Positions 1 to 13,500 of a stretch of DNA of 64,000 bases are shown here, piece by piece. This stretch comes from Neodontobutis hainanensis. Its lineage: Eukaryota; Chordata; Actinopteri; Gobiiformes; Odontobutidae. Within the stretch, counting starts at the first letter, position 1. Each line of letters begins with the position of its first letter. Made by a program: the position numbers and the translations under genes. Below the pieces are notes generated by a model. The model did not search any database, had not been told where the DNA came from, and worked only from the letters and a program-made list of their open reading frames with translations. The stretch lies in assembly GCA_024349245.1 (NCBI GenBank), contig JALDNG010000026.1, positions 248,001 to 312,000 of the forward strand. The letters run 5' to 3'.

Positions 1-585
1 TTATCTGTTTACGATAAGGAAATTAATAACACTGTGCTTTAGTTACGTGCTGGTGTGCCCCATGGGGTGGAAGAGGGGGGCAGAGTGGGGAGCACCTGAA
101 TCATCCTGTCAGCCACTCTCTCCACGCGGGACAGAGGCAGGAAGGGAAAGAAGAACTGAGATGCTGTGCGACAGTGGCACAGGGTGCACTGTTAACCCTC
201 TCTAAGGGGCACTGTGTCTTTCACCAAGAACAATAGCTGGACCATCTGCCAGCGGGTAGGGCACATGTGGGACGTTTTCTAAGAAGGTCAAGGTTCAGGG
301 GGTCACAGCTGTCACACTCAGCAGGGAAGTCAGCCTATTATCTCAGGGAGTACCTGGAAGACCTGATCAAGTCATGGAAAATGGGAGAGAGCGTTCTAGA
401 AAGTTTTTGCAGTCATGTTTTTTAAAGCGGCAGTTCTGAATTTTCTAAATGAAGTTTTATTGTCAGTTTATTCTGCTATAGCATCCTTTAGTCTCTGTTT
501 TGCATAATGCCCTGTAAAAGAATAATGCTGTGTCTTTTCTTTCCTAAAGTTTAATTGCTCCTTGTGTTGTTTACTTTGTCTGCAG
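1..585 (+). other. camta1: CAMTA1 intron, 3' part
   Basis: This is non-coding sequence ending in a good acceptor (tttgtctgcag) directly before the CG-1 exon at 586. I see no other feature in it. Confidence 0.85.
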
Positions 586-657
586 TGTCTGTACGGCTGC
601 TATGTCCACTCTTCCATTATCCCCACCTTCCACCGCAGGTGCTACTGGCTTCTTCAG
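586..657 (+). CDS. camta1: CAMTA1 exon, CG-1 domain segment
   Basis: It encodes 24 residues, CLYGCYVHSSIIPTFHRRCY then WLLQ, in phase 0 at both ends. This is the hallmark histidine/cysteine stretch in the middle of the CG-1 DNA-binding domain. It is flanked by a ctgcag acceptor and a gtaaga donor. Confidence 0.97.
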
Positions 658-3600
658 GTAAGAACTTCTCTATATACTTTCCTCTATATCCTCACACTCC
701 CTCAACCCATCCGTGAGAACTTGAATGGGTTGCATGATATCAGTTTCCATTTAACTGGAGCATTTTGCTTTGACAGCCAGCAGGCAGACATCAACCTACC
801 CCCTCGCCGCCGCCTCCTCCTCCACTCTCTTTTCCTTTCTCTCCCCAGCTTCCATTTCCCTTATCTTTCTCAGTCATTCACTTTTCTGATGGCATTGCCC
901 ATACACACGGCGTCCGGCACGAGGACGGTATCTCAGGCTGCTAAAAGCTTTGCCATCTCCCCTGTCTAACAGCTGCGGTGATGGGCAGTAAAAGCATGAT
1001 GGAAGAGGTTCCCTGTACAGTATAGTGTGCTTACGGTGGGTCATCAAGTCTGCAAGCTGTGAGTGGTTGTAAATAGTAGTCCTTTGATCACCTCCCCATA
1101 CATCTTATCATTTGCGTTAAGTATGACAGCTATTATTGTTGATAGGTTCCTGAAGTGTGTGAGTCTACACTTACACAATTGTGAGTCACATAAAACACAG
1201 AAGCCTGCTGTAAGTTGGGTGACCTGCAAATACCTAGCTGAGAATGTATGTCAACAACAAAAAATGTCTCTCTGTCTAATTTCACTCACATTTTATTTTA
1301 AGTGTTGAGTCATGACATCCCTGCTGTACTGAGCAGACCCACCAGACAAATCCACTTGTAATCTAACCAGCACTCTATTGAAATGCGTGCTTGCAAAACA
1401 GTAGAACAAACCATTTGGGAAAAGACAATGAGACAAATCTGGCCGCACTAATGCTTAAAACAAAATAATTAGTGTTCCCAAAGCAAACAAAACACTTTCA
1501 AAACAAGTCTTTATTCCTTTATCTGGCACAATTTGAGTCTCTCGCTGGCAGGCTAAAAGCATGTCTCCTTTTTATATTTGATGAATTCACTCACATTTAT
1601 TTGATTAGTGGCATTTTAAATGAAAACATTTTGGTACATCATTATGACTTTTGAACAAGCACACACTTCATTGTAAGGTTACATCTGCTCAAGAACATTG
1701 TTTGCAGAATTGAAATGACCCCAGTGTTAACCCTAGCATTTTAGAAATTTGTGACAAGGTAATTAAAGAATATAGTCCTCCTTTTGCTCTTGACATATAA
1801 GGCCAAGGGAAATTGCTTGTTGTTGCCATTGTGAGGCCAACAAGTCTGACTGAACCCTGATTGAGAGGTTATATCAGCTGATTTATATCCCTCAGTCTGA
1901 TTACAATCTGATTAAGCCATATATATATTAAAGCTATGTGAATTGCCCACAGTCATTTCAACCTCTTGTCTTGAATGTGATTAGAGATGTCAGTAGTCTG
2001 TCCACATTACAACACAATTACATATAATTGCAAGAGTTTCTATAATATTACTAGTACAATGCTGGAATTGCAGACATGGAATAGCATTTTAAAATGTATT
2101 TGTGTGAACATTGCTCACCTCATCTGATCACCTACTCTGAGCTAACAGTAAACCATATATTTTTCCAGTATCTCAGGTTTTATTTTGACTTTCCACACCT
2201 GCACGCCCAGATTTACATCTCCTTTCAGGCACTTTATTGCAGGCCATACAAACTACAACCACACTGACACCAGAGGTAACAAATTACAGCCTCCGGTACC
2301 TGTCTCTGAGTAAACTTTTTGCATCTTTAAGCCACTTCAGAAAAAAAAAAAACTTCTGTCCTGATTTCTTCTTCTTCCATCTCTGCCTTATTCTTTCATA
2401 CCATCTTTGTCCACCCGCCGTCTGCCTCTCCCTTCCTTGTGTACCATTTGCCGTGTCCATATGAGATTTGCAGGCGGTAGTCTGTCAACAGCAGAGCAGC
2501 AAGGAGACTGGGGCTCCCAGAGCGGCAACAGGGAAAGGTCACCAGTGAGTGAAAAATGTAAATATTCAGCCATCCAGCGGCCACAGTCGCGGAGAGACAG
2601 GGATGAAAATAACTCCTATTACACAGCACTGACAAGGAGGGAACACAGAGGACATAGGGGAGGGTAGAGTCAGCCTGGGAATGAAAGAGAGAGTGAGATG
2701 GACACAACTTTTCAAAAGTTTGCCCCCCTCCCCCCCAAAAAATGAATAAAATAAAAAAATTCTGAAGGGAATGCAAGATAGATGGCTAGAGAAAGATGGA
2801 TTTTTAGATTTAAAGCAACAAAAAAGATGAGTGAATAGGGAGAAAAGGACAGTGTGTATGAGTGTGTACTTTGGATACATGTGTGACAGTGAACCAGAGA
2901 AAGAAAGAGAAGGAAAGTTAGAAAGTGTGGTTAGTCGTAGGTGTTCTAAGAAAAGGGGGGCTTTTGCCAGTGGGCGCGTGCCTCTTTATCCACTCCTTAT
3001 CCACTGGTTATTGAGTCAAAGCTCTGGTAATGAGACAGGGGACAGGTATGAGGACCTGTAAGATGAGAGAAAGTGTGGGGAGGGGAGGGGGGTTCCATTC
3101 AATTTCTATCTTTTGTTCTTTTCAACCTCTCCCTCTCAATCTGCTGAGCCTGGCCACATCATCTCCTCCTCTCTGTGGCATTAGAGCACTTTTAATGTCT
3201 GGCCCATCCCTGCCAATGGCTAGGACTAAAGAAAAGTACCTGGGCTTGCAAACAATGAATTTGAATTATGGCTGAGACAGGGAGCTGCCCTGAGCGGTCT
3301 GTGTGGTCTGTGAGTCAAGCAAGTCCCCCTTTTCAGATCTGATTTAGAAGAGTCAACATACGAACATATTTATTGGCTCGTGCTGTCTTGACTTAAAAGA
3401 GACCTGTGTGAATCTTTCTAGCACACAGGCAGGCACTCATTGACACAAAAGAACTGTTCTGTCCTGGTGGCATTGATTGATTCCATCGCTCCATGTCCTC
3501 TCCTTTTGTTTAGTGCTAATCGAATGTAATTCCCGGCTTGTGGCTCTCCATCAAATCAGATAGCGGAGTTTGCGCTGGCCGACGGGGGCACAGAGGTGGG

Positions 3601-6600
3601 GATAATTATGATATTAATACGGAGGGGGTCTGAGGGAAAACTTCATTTGTCCTGCTGCCTGCCACGAACACAGAGAGGGGTCAATAGCCTCACTCGCTTT
3701 TCCGACTTTAAAGGGGCGGAGAATGGGATGAGATAATGAAATGACTACTAAGGCAGGAGGGAATGCTGACGACCTTGTTTCTTCCCAGCTATCACTTTCC
3801 CCCCTCTCACCTTCCCCAGCTTAGGCTACTCCACTCAAGTCTCTGTCTCTCCTGAATAAATTATTAATATCACCATTCAGCGCACTTACATTTTTCTTAT
3901 TACATTAGTCCTTCAGATTGTAATGACTTTGGAACCACTTGAATTAGTGTTACGTGGGAAAGTGAGTTGTCATGTTGTCCCTGTGATCATTCCAGCACCA
4001 TTAGAAAGGTTTCCAATCATTTTAATTTATGGTTGCTTAATAGAACTGGTAGAGTGATAAGTATGTGATTAAACTGGACCTGGAGCAGTGTAGGGTCTGC
4101 AGTGCTGTCCAAGGTGCTGAAACCTTATACGCTTTAACTGCTCACCACATTGCAGCTCTTTATTCCTTCTCTCTGGCTGTGTTGATGTATCAAAAAACAC
4201 ATAGAGCTTTTCAAACTCCTCTACCATTCACCTCTTATAACAAACCGTACAATCTCCAAAGATCAATACACCAGGTCAATGCTGTCAGCACATCTTTCGC
4301 AGGACCAAACGCATGTATTCATAACGGCTCATACCTCAATACAAGTGAGAAAAGAGGCCTCTCTCACTCCCTATTCGGCTAATTGAAAAAGAAAAGTTGA
4401 GCAGGGCCTTTGCTGCGCGGATCCGTCATAGGTCGATGTGCTAGCAGAATACAGTAGCTACAGAGCTACCCAGAGCGAACATGCCCGCAGGCTAAAGACA
4501 GACAGATGGATTCTTTATATCTACCAGAGTCCTCTATTCATTCGGATCAGTTTAGTTACTTGTGTGCTGAGCGCTGGGAGACAGGTGCCAGACTTAGAGA
4601 AGCCCAGGTGGATGTGTGATGACGGAGCAGAGCTGTCAGGTGCAGATCCACATCAGATACGTCCAGACTATGCACGGCTACATAATGAATATTTCACTGA
4701 GATAAATCATGGATGAGCCTGGGCACTGTTCTGTTGATTTCACTGAGAGGGTAGAGACGCAGAAAAACCTGGCGAGGTTTTGACTGGCTGTCTACAACCT
4801 CAGGGCAAATGGAGGCACAAGAAATATAATTGCCTTTAGCTATGCAGGTTGTTGTTTGTATCAAATGGAAATGCACCTCTGCAGAGTATAAGATCAGATT
4901 TGGAGTATATAAATTTGACTCCTGCGGTTGACATTATGGTTCAATTGAAAAGCCAGGCAGGAACACAGGTGGCAATATTTCCAGTGAGAGGGAGTGTCTG
5001 TCAGCATGTGTTTCTGCTCTGTGATGGGAGAGCGGTACTCTCGGCAGCATGATGCTGTTGGCAGGCCCCCGCTCTCTGTGCCATGAGGAGAACAGCTGCT
5101 TCACAAGCGTGTCGGGGTGCGAGCCATGTCCCTGTGGCTTCCCACTCCTCTCCTTCACTTCTTCTGCTGCTTGTGTGCAACCGTGAAGGCACATCTGACA
5201 TTGGCCCTTCATCTCCACTCAAACATCTCAAACATTCATAAATCACTTTGTCTTATATCACTCTTCCCTTTTTACACTTCCACTGCACTGTTTCAGCACA
5301 TATTTGGTGCTGCCTAAAACAATGACGGTGGGGCTTCTGACCTCTAAATAAATTGAAGGCTACTTTAGCGCTTAATTAATTGCCCCTACAAGATTGCTCT
5401 TTTACCGTACGTCGAAAAACAGAGAAGTTGAGCGAAACCCCAGGGGCGCACTGATCCTCCTCCTCTCCTGGCAGACTGATCTGTTCCTCAGTGCCTGCGA
5501 CCTTTTCTCTAGGCCCGTCGCCGAGCCCACCAGCATGGCCAATTATCACAAATCCCTCGCTGCATTTGTCTTGCCATTTTCACACTACAGCCAAAGAAGT
5601 GTACGTGGCAATAGACTGGAGCCTCTTAACCAGCCCAAGCCCAGACCGAGAAACACAAGCCCACAACAGGTATGCAGCGCCTAAATAATTCAGTTATTCT
5701 GAAAGGTTAAGGTTCTGCCGGTTCGCTAAATTGACATTCATCCTGCTTTTGAGTCATGTGAGCCTTTTTCAGAAGAAGCAGTTGTCTATGTATTTACATT
5801 TTGTGAGTTCTAGAGACACTTTTTTGCCAAACTTTCTTGTGTACAGAGAAAGAAGCTTTAAGGATAAAGCAGTGCCAACATTAGCTTGCTCAAAATAACA
5901 ATCTTGCTCATTTGTTTGTACTTTGTCCCGTATTACACAGTTTACAATTCCCCTTTGCATAGTGTCAGCATGTGGCTGTATTTGTGTTTATACTTCCTGT
6001 CTGTATATCAATAGCTCCACACTCTCTATTCTTCACTGTGCCAATCCTTGTGTCCCCACCCACGTCAGGGCACGGGCTTCCCATTGTCAGTACGAAGGCA
6101 TAGGCCTGATGGCAGCATGCGTGCATCTCCCAGCTTCCCAGAGAAATCTGGTCACGGCTAATGACCAGAACTGTCCGATTTGTACTCCCCTGATTACTCC
6201 TCCGAGCCCCAATTAGCCGTGGACGAGGGCTGACATCCCGACACGATCACTTGGACATGTCATGGCGGGAAAGATGAGACAGAGAAAGGAATGAAAGAGG
6301 TGAAAGACAGAAAGACAGGCTACTATGTGTTAAAGAGTCTGGGGGTAATTTACTCTCAGCACAATTATATTGATCAAATTCCACTTGCTAACAGCTCTGA
6401 TTGCAATTTCTGAGTCTGTCAAAGTGTGTGAGGGCTGAAATGCTGCTAAATGTATCTGTTGATTCAGAATGTAACAAAAGGATTAAATAATATTATGTCA
6501 AGTCAATAAAAAGAGCACTTGGTTGCAAAGTCAAGGAAAGTGAGTAAAATTGAGATTGAGAGAAAGCTGCAAAACATGAAGAAGGATCTAATACAAACTC

Positions 6601-9600
6601 CTGGGGTAGACAAGTCAGTTACCAGTGCCACACATTTCTCCAGGTGTTGTTTGTGAAGGCATAGTTTAGGATTGTACAGTTTAATAAAACAGATTACTGT
6701 CACACTGACGAAAAAGGCGAGAAAGGGGGTCAATATCAACAATATCCCTTTTTGAAGTGCAGTTTGGGAACACATTAGGGCGAGGTCAGTTACCAAACAT
6801 TTTAATTATTGCCAAAAACACCTGCCTCATTATTTGTTTTAAATATTATTATTATTATTATTCATCTTCCTGCTGTTTGCACTGTGCTGACCCAAACTCA
6901 ATCCTAACCATCTCTCTTTATTCTTCCATGTAACTGTGTCTCACCAGGACTGCTGAGCTTTCTCCCCTCTGGATGTTTTAAGAGAAAATCATCTTTTTTT
7001 CTTTTTAAGGGGGAGTTGCTCTCGGTCTCTCACAGTAGGGGGCAGCGAGAAAGTAACTACAAGGGCACATAAAGCCTCCACAGTCACACCCGACTTCTTT
7101 TAGGCTTCCTTTTTGATCTGGATACATGTCACATTGAACACACACACTCTTCTGTGGGATGCCACTGCTCTCGTCTCCCCCGTCTGCTCCTCCATCTCAC
7201 CCACGCTAACCTGAAAAGACACATGGCAGGAGCACTGTACAAGGAGAGAAGAGGAGGAACAGAGAGAGAAAGAAAGAAACCAGAAAGGGGGGAAAGGCGA
7301 ATGGAGGATTAGAAGATTAGAGGTAGAAGAAGATGATATCATTTGCTGGAGATGAGTGGGAGCAAATGAGCAGCGCAAATCACCTGACGTTAACGAGCTG
7401 CCTCGTAAATTACTGCAGCGAGTGTGTGCTTCAAGCTAGATGTGGAAAGAGCTGTGTAATCTGAGGGACACTTAATGCTTGTCTTAACATTGTTTATGGA
7501 AGCGGATAATACGTATGGATGTTGCATTTACAAATCGGCTCACAAAGCCTCGTTGCCTTAAAGAAAGGAGTATATTAGGTTTTTGTATTGCTGGTGGGAG
7601 GTGTCCAAAGGTTAGTAGCCTAGAGTACCAAAGAAAATAAAAATAAACCTGCTTTAAAGAAAGATTACAATTAATCACATCATTAAAACTCCATTTACAT
7701 CTGACAGTTGTTGAAACCTTTGATTTTTACTCAACACAGGATCTAAATGAGTTCACACTGTAATGTGAATGACAATGACAAAACTTCAAAAACACAAAAT
7801 GAGGCTATTTTTCTGGTTGTGTAAACAAAGCTAAAAATGCACACATTTTAGCTCTGCACCTGATGTCCCTGTGGTTTTACAATGTTTGGTAATAAAGAAC
7901 AGAGAAGCACAACAGAAATAGAAAATCATTAAATTATATTAAACTGTTGATTTGTGATGAAATGGAATTTTTTTTGCCTTGTTGGACCGCTGCTAAAATT
8001 CTTTAAATCGTTTAAACAAATACAGTTGGGATTGTAGGCGTTCTGTTGAAATTAACTTTTGTATAAACCCGCACTTTGCTTTGTGTTCTCTGAGGCGGGC
8101 AGCCCAGGAGACGGGCCAGACACACAAAACCTGTGATGTCGACAACAAGAGGCAGGGAGGCTCTTAGGAGTTTAGTGAGTGAAGGGGGCAGAGGTGGGGG
8201 AATATACATGTCTATTTTAGCCAGCAGCCAGGCAGCAGGAGAACCACTTTCATTGGCTACACTCTAAATATTACATGACTTCCTGAAGGCAGTGAGCTGT
8301 CTGAGGTTCTGTCTGCCCTGGTATTAACCTGTCCATATAAATCAGCCCTTTACCCACCTCAGTACCTCTCCCTAAAGTCCCCCATCCAGCCCGTCTTAGC
8401 TGCTTTCCCCTGTTCCCCCCATGTGACCCTACAGCCTCACCTGCTTCTCATGCATCATTTGTGCCTCAGAGCTGCTTGCTTTGCTGCAGCTATGTGTGGT
8501 TTTAGTCTGTAGTCCTCTGCCAAGGCCCCCAACGTCATACACAGCCTGGCAGGTGACAAATAGTTTTTTAATTGCTTGCACCAGGAAAATCATTAGTCTC
8601 TTCCCTTTCCTTGGTGGGACCAGGCGGGACGTGCGTGCCATAATAATAGCCTCAGTCCCATTTCCCACTTCCCGCTTGCTATTTTTAGATCAGGTATTTC
8701 AGGACCCTTTCCCACGAATGTGAGTGTATAAGTGTCCGTAGAAGGCTTGGACTAAATGGTACAGTGGTGTTCTTCCAGAGTGTGTTTGTCAACCCCGTTT
8801 GTGCCTCGTGTGAGTTATTCTCATTGCTGTTTCTATTCCCCGTCCCTGGTTTGTCCCACTGTGTGTGTAGATGTGTGTGTTGCGATGTCTGCCAGGCTCT
8901 AACCCCAGCCATTGTGCTGTAGTGCATTACTGTAGCAATCCACCGACACAGCAGCCGGCCAGATGAAGCCGTCCAGTTTATGGAGCAACCTGCAAACTCC
9001 AGCTGCTTTTGGTTGGGATTGTGCTTAGTGGTGAGATATAGTATTGATTTTCTCCTCTCAGTGCCCTTGCCATCCCTGTGTATATTCACCAGCGCTCAGC
9101 ATCCATTCACTGAGAAGGGAAAGGAAGGGGGTTATGTGACAATACTGACCCCATTTGTTCACATGGAAAAGGCATGGACGTGGCTAGATGGCAGAAGGAA
9201 ATTGAATTTGCGAGGCTCCGATTGCAAGATGAAGGCTGAATTTGATTTCTGTGTTATAAGAGTGTTTGTTATTGTTTGTCGGGCCGTCTCTGGATGTTTT
9301 TGTGTCTGCGTCCCCAAATGGGTCTATCACATCTGGGGCTATGCGAAGATTAGTGGGTGCATGTATGTAACCTTTTTTCATCTGTGCACCTGTAATTTGA
9401 ACTGCTGTTGATGTCTTTTTGCCCTTCATTTGTGCCCCACTGGGAGAGCTATGGTCAGCACTATTCTGCAGGAGCTCACTCACCTTTTCTTTTTTTTCTT
9501 CTTTTACAATGTGCTAAAATCAAATACATGGTCAGCCATTACTTGAATCATTTCAATGAAAAGCCCCGGCAGCACTGCAGCAGTTTAAGTAAAAGGATCA

Positions 9601-10453
9601 TTACCACAAATATTCTATGCATAAATGAAAATAGTAGTATTGTGTAAAAATATTACTGCTTGACCTTTCGGTGCATATTAAAAGTGGTGTTTAAAATTAC
9701 ATTCTCAACTGTCAATTATAATGATACCTTCCAGGATGTAGACTGGGAACTATAACTGGTTTTCTCGTCTGGGACTTATTGAGCTATATTCTTCCTGATA
9801 ACGTGATCTGAATCAGCATTTATTCTATCAACTCTTATCCTTAAGAGTTTGACAATCTGCTACTACTGGTAATGCACTCACTTTTTACAACTACCACATC
9901 ACTTCCTCAAAGAAACTGTAATACACAAACAAAGGACAACAGCAAAGCTATAATTAAACACCCTTAAGGTTTATGACAGATGTATGTGTAGGTTCTCAGT
10001 CATCCAGGTAGTCATAACGCCAACAGGTTATGACCGTTAGTGTTTATTACAGATGTTAACCTGGCATTATGAAACACTTCAGGTCAGATTGTAGCAGGTC
10101 AGTCTGCCCACCTTCACCTTAGCTCCCTGGACATATGAGCAGTGGATGCCTGGTGTCCAAAATGGGGGTATAGTATCTTTTCTGAAGTTGTTATAAAGTG
10201 AGCCAAAAAGCATAAGTATAAAAAGGGCATCCAAAAAGTGTTCAAAAAAAACAAAAACTTAAAAAGTCACAGAAAAAAAGGAAAATACAAAATACAAATA
10301 CAAAATACAAAAAAATAAATAAAATATTAAGCTTAGCTCTGAGTTCTGAGTTATAAATTTCAATTGTCATTTCTTTCACAGTTCATAAAAAGCTCATAAA
10401 AGCTCATGTCATCACTCATGATCCAGGAGTCTGCCAGACCAACAGCTGAAATC

Positions 10454-10525
<72 letters not shown>

Positions 10526-13500
10526 TGTGTGAGTGTGTGAGTGTGTGTGTGTGTGTGTGTGTTGCGTGCGTGCGTGTTGGAGCCAGTCCACTCTAGCCTG
10601 ACGGTACAGAGACTCGGGAGACTCTGTTCCTTTCCAGATTCATCTCTCCAGCTTTGTTTGACTAAGTAGAGCCGTGATGTTGGTCTTGGTTAGGACTAGA
10701 GTGGCAACAGCAGCAGCAGTGCAGCATGTGCGTGGGCTGTCAGAGCCACTGGGGCTTGGCACAGAGAAGCAGCATATGTTCGTGGCCAGCTTCCTTCCTT
10801 CTCGCCCATCTCTCTCAGAGCACTTCCCCCCTCTTTCCCCCCTTCCTTCCCTCTTCTTCTGATTTGAGCACCTTCATATCACCTTTGGGAGGTAGAACAG
10901 AGATCAAAGACCACTAGGGATACCACTGTCCCCTGAAGACAGCCCACCATGTTTCTCTAATGCCATATTCTCATTCTCTTAACTGTGATCCACACATACA
11001 CCTGTCTTTGTCATTTTGTCATCTGGCATATGATCAGAGACTTTCTGTTGCAGCAGGTAATATAGAGCAGCTCTGTTGCTACACTTTTGATGCCTTTCCA
11101 AGTCTTGGTCACCGGCACCTTGGCCTGTCTCTGCCCTACATAAACACTGGCTCTTCTCCAAGCATGTCAAAACCAAGCATTTCTGAATACTACTGATTAA
11201 CACTAAATGCAGACCTCCACTCTGTTGGTCATCAAAGTGTTAACCATGTCCCAGATAGCCCCAACCAGCTGTTTCAGCCTTTCACACCTCTCTCTTGCTG
11301 CCTGCTCTCCTCCCTGCTTCTTGGACCAGTAAATGAACACTCATTTGCAAGTTAGATAAATCCTTTGAATGTATTATTGATGCAAACAAATTACCCTGTA
11401 GGCCCTAGACAATACCTAATGGGGCCTTAGCTTATGGGTGAGGTAGTTTCCAGCGAGGGGACTGTCGGTGCTCTACAATTGATGCCTGCTCTTCTGCCCC
11501 GTAATTATTTCTCTTACAAATTATTCAGCTGTTCTGATGCACTTTGGGCTTTAAAGCAATGCTACTTATTGCTGCTTGCATGAATCCAGGGCTCGACCAT
11601 GCCATATTCATTAGTTTATTAAGGAAAAAGAAAGACATGGGCAATTAGATAACTGGGATAAAGCCAGTGAAATGAAGGGATGTATTATTATTCAAGTTTA
11701 TGCACACTGTTCATAATTCACACTGGGGTTTATGTTAGTATTGCCTTTTCAAGGATGTTCTCTTATCTTGTTGTTTGCAGACACATTCACATTTTTTTAC
11801 AGCGTTGTAAAAGCCTGTTCACGTATTTACAGCGAATCAAACAGCCTCTTTCAAAAATAGTAAGAGCGGCGCAATGGGGGGGGGGCACATAAATGCGTGT
11901 AAATTGTAGGAGATGGGATAGCGCGGTAGAAACAGTGGTTGTAAAAACAGGACGTCAAGAAGAAGTGAGTGTGTGGAGATGAGAGAAAGAGAAGACTAGC
12001 AGACTGTCCTCAGTGATTATAAGCTGGTATTGATCATTGAGGGAGGGGAAGGCGGGCTGAAGGGGGCGGGAGGAAAAAGGGCCCAAGGGCTTGGGTACTG
12101 TGTCTCTGGTGTCCTCTGCACGGTTCCTCTCCTGCAAGCTGGCCAGGACCGTAGGGACATTCATCAAAGGGCTTTATCTGTCTATCCATTTTATATGCAC
12201 ACATACAAACACACACTTATTCCTCTGGCCTTTGAAAAATGCTCTATTTGATGGCATCATTTTCTATTTTATTTCCACACCTACATGTTGTAAATTGAGC
12301 CTGATATATGCTGGTGTCAAGGCCTCATAATTCCTGCTATGTTTGCTCAGTACTGGGGACTAATCATCATCTACGTCCTTCTGGCCTTTCTTTAACATGC
12401 TTTTACGTCAACTTTTCATGTGGCCCATGCCTTATCTCCTCCATCCTCATGTTAGGGTAAGGCAAAGCTATACATTTTAAAGCTTGCCCATCAAATAACC
12501 TAAATGGAGCTGCTGTTTTCTATTAGTATCATTCAGTGTGCAAAGGTTTTTCAAGCGTATCACAGAACAATGGTTGTGTCAGTGGTGGAGAAGTGCAAGA
12601 CTGAAGCATGGCAGCCATGAATCAAAGGCCGACACACAGACTCACAGTCCAAATCAATCAGCTGTTCGTGATGGTATGTCCATATTCTCTCCCCAGTATT
12701 CAGCCTGCGTAGAGGAAGCACTCATTACTCTACGCTCTCTCAAGGCCAGACCCGTGTTAATGCATTTTCTCCTCTTCTTCTCGTATTCTCCCCCCTCTGC
12801 TCCTTCTGCCTGCTTTTCAGCTGACTCCAGGTTTTGGCAATCTTATTTGCCTTTCGATCCAGATCAATCTCCATCTTATCTACAGCTCCTGAATTATAAA
12901 CATTTCATAGGATCAACTTTGACACTGACAGACAGCGCATGGGGAGGGATTGGTGTAAAGTGCCTTTGGAGACTAGTTGTGGGTAGTTTACCGATTCCAT
13001 GCTTGTGTTGGGCTTCTCACTCGGTTGAACTCAGCGACACAGCACCAACCCTCATTCTGCACAGCTGTCGCCATGTCTCAGCAAGAGTCGTACACAGTGG
13101 GGCGTGTGTTTTTAGTCTGCGTATGTGCACGCTCGAATCTGAAGTGTGCGTCAGGTCTCGTCTGTGTGTTTGTAATGTATTATTCATAAGTTGAAGCATT
13201 CATCTCAGTGAGACACCTTCAACAGTTTGGAGACATGGTGTGCTTAACGGCTTAATGTAGTTGCTGCAATTTGGCTCTCCTGTGGCTGATTAACACCAGC
13301 ACTCTAGCCCTCAATATGCTTTGCCTCGCAAAGGATTAGCTGTTATAAGAAACATGGCTTCCAGGCGAGTTGATGCGTATTACCACAAGTTTACCTGACA
13401 TTTTGTGATTTGGGGTCCTTCACAACACAAACTGCAATTCAATTAAAGACCAGCTTATTTTGTTACAATTAGTCTCAAAACATGCAGTGACCTTAATTAA

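Noticed and set aside
562..969. Open frame of 135 codons around the first CG-1 exon
   Set aside because: Only 586-657 is exon; the rest is intron on both sides of clear splice sites.
8685..9089. Minus-strand open frame of 134 codons
   Set aside because: No family resemblance, no promoter or splice context; the overlapping plus frame is equally open.
9985..10335. Possible retroelement fragment
   Set aside because: A familiar fish-repeat phrase and an A-rich tail are present, but no body, ends or target-site duplication could be shown. Kept only as a low-complexity entry.
12538..13194. Open frame of 218 codons in the large intron
   Set aside because: The product has no recognisable domain, biased composition typical of chance frames, and no flanking splice partner in the right phase. 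A lineage-specific gene cannot be fully excluded but is unlikely.
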